Assembly: GCF_029227915.1 (NCBI RefSeq)
Contig: NC_079886.1
Coordinates: 28,188,501-28,252,500 of the forward strand
From: Hydractinia symbiolongicarpus
Taxonomy: Eukaryota; Cnidaria; Hydrozoa; Anthoathecata; Hydractiniidae
Length of the DNA: 64,000 bases
Direction: 5' to 3'
Shown here piece by piece: positions 51,201 through 61,441 of this stretch (position 1 is the stretch's first letter; every line of letters starts with the position of its first letter). The translations under genes and the position numbers were made by a program. The notes below the pieces were generated by a model, which had not been told where the DNA came from, made no database searches, and saw only the letters and a program-made list of their open reading frames with translations.

Positions 51201-53324
51201 CAGGGAGTAAACTCATTTTCCGAACGATTTTTTAAATTATTTTTTCACCACTAAAAAGCATGAGACTTGTAGTTTTCAAAAATGATTTCATTTTTGATGA
51301 GACGCTGAATAAAAAGAGTTTAATCGCCGGCAAACGAAAACCCGGGAGTTCCCGTAAATCCCGGGCTTGACCCGTATAGTGGAATGTATAGAAAGAAAGT
51401 ACCCAGGGAGTAAACTCATTTCCCGAACGATTTTTTAAATTATTTTTTTACCACTAAGACGCATGAGACTTGTAGTTTTCAAAAATGATTTCATTTTTGA
51501 TGAGACGCTGAATAAAAGGAGTTTAATCGCCGGCAAACGAAAACCCGCGATTTCCCGTAAATCCCGGACTCGGCCCGTATAGTCAAAAGTATACGAAGAA
51601 AGTACCCAGGGCGTAAACTCATTTCCCGAACGATTTTTTAAATTATTTTTTTACCACTAAGACGCATGAGACTTGTAGTTTTCAAAAATGATTTCATTTT
51701 TGATGAGACGCTGAATAAAAGGAGTTTAATCGCCGGCAAACGAAAACCTGCGATTTCCCGTATATCCCGGACTCGGCCGGTATAGTCGAATGTACACAAA
51801 GAAAGTACCCAGGGAGTAAACTCATTTTCCGAACGATTTTTTAAATTATTTTTTCACTACTAAAGCGCATGAGACTTGTAGTTTTTAAAAATGATTTCAT
51901 TTTTGATGAGACGCTGAATAAAAAGAGTTTAATCGCCGGCAAACGAAAACCCACGCTTTCCCGTATATCCCGGACTCGGCCCGTATAGTCGAATGTATAC
52001 AAAGAAAGTACCCAGGGAGTAAACTCATTTTCCGAACGATTTTTTAAATTATTTTTTCACTACTAAAACGCATGAGACTTGTAGTTTTCAAAAATGATTT
52101 CATTTTTGATGAGATGCTGAATAAAAAGAGTTTAATCGCCGGCAAACGAAAACCCGGGAGTTCCCGTAAATCCCGGGGTTGACCCGTATAGTGAAATGTA
52201 TAGAAAGAATGTACCCAGGGAGTAAACTCATTTCCCGAACGATTTTTTAAATTATTTTTTTACCACTAAGACGCATGAGACTTGTAGTTTTCAAAAATGA
52301 TTTCATTTTTGATGAGACGCTGAATAAAAGGAGTTTAATCGCCGGCAAACGAAAACCCGCGATTTCCCGTAAATCCCGGATTCGGCCCGTATAGTCAAAA
52401 GTATACAAAGAAAGTACCCAGGGAGTAAACTCATTTCCCGAACGATTTTTTAAATTATTTTTTTACCACTAAGACGCATGAGACTTGTAGTTTTCAAAAA
52501 TGATTTCATTTTTGATGAGACGCTGAATAAAAGGAGTTTAATCGCCGGCAAACGAAAACCTGCGATTTCCCGTATATCCCGGACTCGGCCGGTATAGTCG
52601 AATGTACACAAAGAAAGTACCCAGGGAGTAAACTCATTTTCAGAACGATTTTTTAAATTATTTTTTCACTACTAAAACGCATGAGACTTGTAGTTTTCAA
52701 AAATGATTTCATTTTTGATGAGACGCTGAATAAAAAGAGTTTAATCGCCGGCAAACGAAAACCCGGGAGTTCCCGTAAATCCCGGGCTTGACCCGTATAG
52801 TCAAATGTATAGAAAGAAAGTAAACTGGGAGTAAACTTATTTCCCGAACGATTTTTTAAATTAATTTTTTACCATTAAAACGCATAAGACTTGTAAATTT
52901 CAAAAACGATTTCATTCTTGATGAGACGCTGAATAAAAGGAGTTTAATCGCCGGCAAACGAAAACCCACGCTTTCCCGTATATCCCGGACTCGGCCCGTA
53001 TAGTCGAATGTATACAAAGAAAGTACCCAGGGAGTAAACTCATTTTCCGAACGATTTTTTAAATTATTTTTTCACTACTAAAACGCATGAGACTTGTAGT
53101 TTTCAAAAATGATTTCATTTTTGATGAGACGCTGAATAAAAAGAGTTTAATCGCCGGCAAACGAAAACCCGGGAGTTCCCGTAAATCCCGGGCTTGACCC
53201 GTATAGTGAAATGTATAGAAAGAAAGTACCCAGGGAGTAAACTCATTTCCCGAACGATTTTTTAAATTATTTTTTACCACTAAGACGCATGAGACTTGTA
53301 GTTTTCAAATATGATTTCATTTTT
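45208..53324 (+). repeat. 8117-bp 40-mer HOR, copy 1
   Basis: Forty monomers, counted one by one, from the C monomer at 45208 to the D monomer at 53122. The first nine (45208-47034) also belong to the 11-mer shared with 42978-44804. The rest alternates E, D and C with A/B inserts, and includes an internal 812-bp 4-mer repeat (49469-50280 and 50281-51092, the latter diverging near its end) marked by AAATATGAATTC and GATGATACGATG. Rare markers such as GAGACACTG (near 47850), GAGGCGCTG (near 48050), GAAGAGACG (near 49266) and GAGATGCTG (near 52110) each have a partner 8117 bp further on. Confidence 0.93.
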
Positions 53325-56300
53325 GATGAGACGCTGAATAAAAGGAGTTTAATCGCCGGCAAACAAAAACCCGCGATTTCCCGTAAATCCCGGACTCGGC
53401 CCGTATAGTCAAAAGTATACAAAGAAAGTACCCAGGGAGTAAACTCATTTCCCGAACGATTCTTTAAATCATTTTTCCACCACTAAAACGCATAAGACTT
53501 GTAGTTTTGAAAACTGATTTCATTTTTGATGAGACGATGAATAAAAGGAGTTTAATCTCCGGCAAACGAAAACCCGCGATTTACCCTAAATCCCGGAACC
53601 GGCCGGTATAGTCGAATGTATACAAAGAAAGTACGCTGGGAATAAACTCATTTCCCGAACGATTCTTTAAATTATATTTTCACCACTAAAACGCATGAGT
53701 CTTGTAGTTTTCAAAAATGATTTCATTTTTGATGAGACGCTGAATAAAAGAAGTTTAATAGCCGGCAAACGAAAACCCGCGATTTCCCGTAAATCCCGGG
53801 CTTGGCCCGTATAGTCGAATGTATACAAAAAAAGTACCCAGGGAGTAAACTCATTTCCCGAACGATTTTTTAAATTATTTTTTTACCACTTAGACGCATG
53901 AGACTTGTAGTTTTCAAAAATGATTTCATTTTTGATGAGACGCTGAATAAAAGGAGTTTAATCGCCGGCAAAGGAAAACCCGCGATTTCCCGTAAATCCC
54001 GGACTCGGCCCGTATAGTCAAAAGTATACAAAGAAAGTACCCAGGGAGTAAACTCATTTCCCGAACGATTCTTTAAATTATTTTTTCACCACTAAAACGC
54101 ATGAGACTTATAGTTTTCAAAACTGATTTCATTTTTGATGAGACGCTGAATAAAAGGAGTTTAATCTCCGGCAAACGAAAACCCGCGATTTCCCGTAAAT
54201 CCCGGACTCGGCCCGTATAGTCAAAAGTATACAAAGAAAGTACCCAGGGAGTAAACTCATTTCCCGAACGATTTTTTAAATTATTTTTTTACCACTAAGA
54301 CGCATGAGACTTGTAGTTTTCAAAAATGATTTCATTTTTGATGAGACGCTGAATAAAAAGAGTTTAATCGCCGGTAAACGAAAACCCGGGAGTTCCCGTA
54401 AATCCCGGGCTTGACCCGTATAGTCGAATGTATAGAAAGAAAGTACCCAGGGAGTAAACTCATTTCCCGAACGATTTTTTAAATTATTTTTTTACCACTA
54501 AGACGCATGAGACTTGTAGTTTTCAAAAATGATTTTATTTTTGATGAGACGCTGAATAAAAGGAGTTTAATCGCCGGCAAACGAAAACCCGCGCTTTCCC
54601 GTATATCCCGGACTCGGCCCGTATAGTCGAATGTATACAAAGAAAGTACCCAGGGAGTAAACTCATTTTCCGAACGATTTTTTAAATTATTTTTTCACCA
54701 CTAAAACGCATGAGACTTGTAGTTTTCAAAAATGATTTCATTTTTGATGAGACGCTGAATAAAAAGAGTTTAATCGCCGGCAAACGAAAACCCGGGAGTT
54801 CCCGTAAATCCCGGGCTTGACCCGTATAGTGGAATGTATAGAAAGAAAGTACCCAGGGAGTAAACTCATTTCCCGAACGATTTTTTAAATTATTTTTTTA
54901 CCACTAAGACGCATGAGACTTGTAGTTTTCAAAAATGATTTCATTTTTGATGAGACGCTGAATAAAAGGAGTTTAATCGCCGGCAAACGAAAACCCGCGA
55001 TTTCCCGTAAATCCCGGACTCGGCCCGTATAGTCAAAAGTATACAAAGAAAGTACCCAGGGAGTAAACTCATTTCCCGAACGATTTTTTAAATTATTTTT
55101 TTACCACTAAGACGCATGAGACTTGTAGTTTTCAAAAATGATTTCATTTTTGATGAGACGCTGAATAAAAGGAGTTTAAGCGCCGGCAAACGAAAACCTG
55201 CGATTTCCCGTATATCCCGGACTCGGCCGGTATAGTCGAATGTATACAAAGAAAGTACCCAGGGAGTAAACTCATTTTCCGAACGATTTTTTAAATTATT
55301 TTTTCACTACTAAAACGCATGAGACTTGTAGTTTTCAAAAATAATTTCATTTTTGATGAGACGCTGAATAAAAGAAGTTTAATCGCCGGCAAACGAAAAC
55401 CCGCGATTTCCCGTAAATCCCGGGCTTGGCCCGTATAGTCGAATGTATACAAAGAATGTACCCAGGGAGTAAACTCATTTCCCGAACGATTTTTTAAATT
55501 ATTTTTTACCACTAAGACGCATGAGACTTGTAGTTTTCAAATATGATTTCATTTTTGATGAGACGCTGAATAAAAGGAGTTTAATCGCCGGCAAACGAAA
55601 ACCCGCGATTTCCCGTAAATCCCGGACTCGGCCCGTATAGTCAAAAGTATACAAAGAAAGTACCCAGGGAGTAAACTCATTTCCCGAACGATTCTTTAAA
55701 TTATTTTTTCACCACTAAAACGCATGAGACTTATAGTTTTCAAAACTGATTTCATTTTTGATGAGACGCTGAATAAAAGGAGTTTAATCGCCGGCAAACG
55801 AAAACCCGCGCTTTCCCGTATATCCCGGACTCGGCCCGTATAGTCGAATGTATACAAAGAAAGTACCCAGGGAGTAAACTCATTTTCCGAACGATTTTTT
55901 AAATTATTTTTTCACCACTAAAACGCATGAGACTTGTAGTTTTCAAAAATGATTTCATTTTTGATGAGACACTGAATAAAAAGAGTTTAATCGCCGGTAA
56001 ACGAAAACCCGGGAGTTCCCGTAAATCCCGGGCTTGACCCGTATAGTCGAATGTATAGAAAGAAAGTACCCAGGGAGTAAACTCATTTCCCGAACGATTT
56101 TTTAAATTATATTTTTACCACTAAGACGCATGAGACTTGTAGTTTTCAAAAATGATTTCATTTTTGATGAGGCGCTGAATAAAAGGAGTTTAATCGCCGG
56201 CAAACGAAAACCCGCGCTTTCCCGTATATCCCGGACTCGGCCCGTATAGTTGAATGTATACAAAGAAAGTACCCAGGGAGTAAACTCATTTTCCGAACGA

Positions 56301-59300
56301 TTTTTTAAATTATTTTTTCACCACTAAAACGCATGAGACTTGTAGTTTTCAAAAATGATTTCATTTTTGATGAGACGCTGAATAAAAAGAGTTTAATCGC
56401 CGGCAAACAAAAACCCGGGAGTTCCCGTAAATCCCGGGCTTGATCCGTATAGTGGAATGTATAGAAAGAAAGTACCCAGGGAGTAAACTCATTTCCCGAA
56501 CGATTTTTTAAATTATTTTTTAACACTAAGACGCATGAGACTTGTAGTTTTCAAAAATGATTTCATTTTTGATGAGACGCTGAATAAAAGGAGTTTAATC
56601 GCCGGCAAACGAAAACCCGCGATTTCCCGTAAATCCCGGACTCGGCCCGTATAATCAAAAGTATACAAAGAAAGTGCCCAGGGAGTAAACTCATTTCCCG
56701 AACGATTTTTTAAATTATTTTTTTACCACTAAGACGCATGAGACTTGTAGTTTTCAAAAATGATTTCATTTTTGATGAGACGCTGAATAAAAGGAGTTTA
56801 ATCGCCGGCAAACGAAAACCTGCGATTTCCCGTATATCCCGGACTCGGCCGGTATAGTCGAATGTATACAAAGAAAGTACCCAGGGAGTAAACTCATTTT
56901 CCGAACGATTTTTTAAATTATTTTTTCATTACTAAAACGCATGAGACTTGTAGTTTTCAAAAATAATTTCATTTTTGATGAGACGCTGAATAAAAGAAGT
57001 TTAATCGCCGGCAAACGAAAACCCGCGATTTCCCGTAAATCCCGGACTCGGCCCGTATAGTCAAAAGTATACAAAGAAAATACCCAGGGAGTAAACTCAT
57101 TTCCCGAACGATTCTTTAAATCATTTTTCCACCACTAAAACGCATAAGACTTGTAGTTTTCAAAAATGATTTCATTTTTGATGAGACGATGAATAAAAGG
57201 AGTTTAATCTCAGGCAAACGAAAACCCGCGATTTACCCTAAATCCCGGAACCGGCCAGTATAGTCGAATGTATACAAAGAAAGTACGCAGGGAATAAACT
57301 CATTTCCCGAACGATTCTTTAAACTATATTTTCACCACTAAAACGCATGAGTGTCGTAGTTTTCAAAAATGATTTCATTTTTGAAGAGACGCTGAATAAA
57401 AGAAGTTTAATAGCCGGCAAACGAAAACCCGCGATTTCCCGTAAATCCCGGGCTTGGCCCGTATAGTCGAATGTATACAAAGAAAGTACCCAGGGAGTAA
57501 ACTCATTTCCCAAACGATTTTTTAAATTATTTTTTTACCACTAAGACGCATGAGACTTGTAGTTTTCAAATATGAATTCATTTTTGATGAGACGCTGAAT
57601 AAAAGGAGTTTAATCGCCGGCAAACGAAAACCCGCGATTTCCCGTAAATCCTGGACTCGGCCCGTATAGTCAAAAGCATACAAAGAAAGTACCCAGGGAG
57701 TAAACTCATTTCCCGAACGATTCTTTAAATCATTTTTCCACCACTAAAACGCATAAGACTTGTAGTTTTGAAAACTGATTTCATTTTTGATGATACGATG
57801 AATAAAAGGAGTTTAATCTCCGGCAAACGAAAACCCGCGATTTACCCTAAATCCCGGAACCGGCCGGTATAGTCGAATGTATACAAACAAAGTACGCTGG
57901 GAATAAACTCATTTCCCGAACGATTCTTTAAATTATATTTTCACCACTAAAACGCATGAGACTTATAGTTTTCAAAACTGATTTCATTTTTGATGAGACG
58001 CTGAATAAAAGGAGTTTAATCGCCGGCAAACGAAAACCCGCGCTTTCCCGTATATCCCGGACTCGGCCCGTATAGTCGAATGTATACAAAGAAAGTACCC
58101 AGGGAGTAAACTCATTTCGCGAACGATTTTTTAAATTATTTTTTTACCACTAAGACGCATGAGACTTGTAGTTTTTAAAAATGATTTAATTTTTGATGAG
58201 ACGCTGAATAAAAGAAGTTTAATAGCCGGCAAACGAAAACCCGCGATTTCCCGTAAATCCCGGGCTTGGCCCGTATAGTCGAATGTATACAAAGAAAGTA
58301 CCCAGGGAGTAAACTCATTTCCCAAACGATTTTTTAAATTATTTTTTTACCACTAAGACGCATGAGACTTGTAGTTTTCAAATATGAATTCATTTTTGAT
58401 GAGACGCTGAATAAAAGGAGTTTAATCGCCGGCAAACGAAAACCCGCGATTTCCCGTAAATCCTGGACTCGGCCCGTATAGTCAAAAGCATACAAAGAAA
58501 GTACCCAGGGAGTAAACTCATTTCCCGAACGATTCTTTAAATCATTTTTCCACCACTAAAACGCATAAGACTTGTAGTTTTGAAAACTGATTTCATTTTT
58601 GATGATACGATGAATAAAAGGAGTTTAATCTCCGGCAAACGAAAACCCGCGATTTACCCTAAATCCCGGAACCGGCCGGTATAGTCGAATGTATACAAAC
58701 AAAGTACGCTGGGAATAAACTCATTTCCCGAACGATTCTTTAAATTATATTTTCACCACTAAAACGCATGAGACTTATAGTTTTCAAAACTGATTTCATT
58801 TTTGATGAGACGCTGAATAAAAGGAGTTTAATCGCCGGCAAACGAAAACCCGCGCTTTCCCGTATATCCCGGACTCGGCCGGTATAGTCGAATGTATACA
58901 AAGAAAGTACCCAGGGAGTAAACTCATTTTCCGAACGATTTTTTAAATTATTTTTTCACCACTAAAACGCATGAGACTTGTAGTTTTCAAAAATGATTTT
59001 ATTTTTGATGAGACGCTGAATAAAAAGAGTTTAATCGCCGGTAAACGAAAACCCGGGAGTTCCCGTAAATCCCGGGCTTGACCCGTATAGTCGAATGTAT
59101 AGAAAGAAAGTACCCAGAGAGTAAACTCATTTCCCGAACGATTTTTTAAATTATTTTTTTACCACTAAGACGCATGAGACTTGTAGTTTTCAAAAATGAT
59201 TTCATTTTTGATGAGACGCTGAATAAAAGGAGTTTAATCGCCGGCAAACGAAAACCCGCGCTTTCCCGTATATCCCGGACTCGGCCCGTATAGTCGAATG

Positions 59301-61441
59301 TATACAAAGAAAGTACCCAGGGAGTAAACTCATTTTCCGAACGATTTTTTAAATTATTTTTTCACCACTAAAAAGCATGAGACTTGTAGTTTTCAAAAAT
59401 GATTTCATTTTTGATGAGACGCTGAATAAAAAGAGTTTAATCGCCGGCAAACGAAAACCCGGGAGTTCCCGTAAATCCCGGGCTTGACCCGTATAGTGGA
59501 ATGTATAGAAAGAAAGTACCCAGGGAGTAAACTCATTTCCCGAACGATTTTTTAAATTATTTTTTTACCACTAAGACGCATGAGACTTGTAGTTTTCAAA
59601 AATGATTTCATTTTTGATGAGACGCTGAATAAAAGGAGTTTAATCGCCGGCAAACGAAAACCCGCGATTTCCCGTAAATCCCGGACTCGGCCCGTATAGT
59701 CAAAAGTATACGAAGAAAGTACCCAGGGCGTAAACTCATTTCCCGAACGATTTTTTAAATTATTTTTTTACCACTAAGACGCATGAGACTTGTAGTTTTC
59801 AAAAATGATTTCATTTTTGATGAGACGCTGAATAAAAGGAGTTTAATCGCCGGCAAACGAAAACCTGCGATTTCCCGTATATCCCGGACTCGGCCGGTAT
59901 AGTCGAATGTACACAAAGAAAGTACCCAGGGAGTAAACTCATTTTCCGAACGATTTTTTAAATTATTTTTTCACTACTAAAGCGCATGAGACTTGTAGTT
60001 TTTAAAAATGATTTCATTTTTGATGAGACGCTGAATAAAAAGAGTTTAATCGCCGGCAAACGAAAACCCACGCTTTCCCGTATATCCCGGACTCGGCCCG
60101 TATAGTCGAATGTATACAAAGAAAGTACCCAGGGAGTAAACTCATTTTCCGAACGATTTTTTAAATTATTTTTTCACTACTAAAACGCATGAGACTTGTA
60201 GTTTTCAAAAATGATTTCATTTTTGATGAGATGCTGAATAAAAAGAGTTTAATCGCCGGCAAACGAAAACCCGGGAGTTCCCGTAAATCCCGGGGTTGAC
60301 CCGTATAGTGAAATGTATAGAAAGAATGTACCCAGGGAGTAAACTCATTTCCCGAACGATTTTTTAAATTATTTTTTTACCACTAAGACGCATGAGACTT
60401 GTAGTTTTCAAAAATGATTTCATTTTTGATGAGACGCTGAATAAAAGGAGTTTAATCGCCGGCAAACGAAAACCCGCGATTTCCCGTAAATCCCGGATTC
60501 GGCCCGTATAGTCAAAAGTATACAAAGAAAGTACCCAGGGAGTAAACTCATTTCCCGAACGATTTTTTAAATTATTTTTTTACCACTAAGACGCATGAGA
60601 CTTGTAGTTTTCAAAAATGATTTCATTTTTGATGAGACGCTGAATAAAAGGAGTTTAATCGCCGGCAAACGAAAACCTGCGATTTCCCGTATATCCCGGA
60701 CTCGGCCGGTATAGTCGAATGTACACAAAGAAAGTACCCAGGGAGTAAACTCATTTTCAGAACGATTTTTTAAATTATTTTTTCACTACTAAAACGCATG
60801 AGACTTGTAGTTTTCAAAAATGATTTCATTTTTGATGAGACGCTGAATAAAAAGAGTTTAATCGCCGGCAAACGAAAACCCGGGAGTTCCCGTAAATCCC
60901 GGGCTTGACCCGTATAGTCAAATGTATAGAAAGAAAGTAAACTGGGAGTAAACTTATTTCCCGAACGATTTTTTAAATTAATTTTTTACCATTAAAACGC
61001 ATAAGACTTGTAAATTTCAAAAACGATTTCATTCTTGATGAGACGCTGAATAAAAGGAGTTTAATCGCCGGCAAACGAAAACCCACGCTTTCCCGTATAT
61101 CCCGGACTCGGCCCGTATAGTCGAATGTATACAAAGAAAGTACCCAGGGAGTAAACTCATTTTCCGAACGATTTTTTAAATTATTTTTTCACTACTAAAA
61201 CGCATGAGACTTGTAGTTTTCAAAAATGATTTCATTTTTGATGAGACGCTGAATAAAAAGAGTTTAATCGCCGGCAAACGAAAACCCGGGAGTTCCCGTA
61301 AATCCCGGGCTTGACCCGTATAGTGAAATGTATAGAAAGAAAGTACCCAGGGAGTAAACTCATTTCCCGAACGATTTTTTAAATTATTTTTTTACCACTA
61401 AGACGCATGAGACTTGTAGTTTTCAAAAATGATTTCATTTT
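53325..61441 (+). repeat. 8117-bp 40-mer HOR, copy 2
   Basis: This copy repeats the previous unit at a constant 8117-bp offset. Differences I confirmed by position are single bases: 46013 A/54130 C, 49140 G/57257 A, 49632 G/57749 A, 50764 C/58881 G, 50926 G/59043 A and 51041 C/59158 T. No indel inside the unit was noticed, since offsets of widely spaced landmarks stay at 8117. The match ends near 61380-61440, where a T run gains a base and the following monomer has CAAAAATGATTT where the unit start has CAAATATGATTT. Confidence 0.93.
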
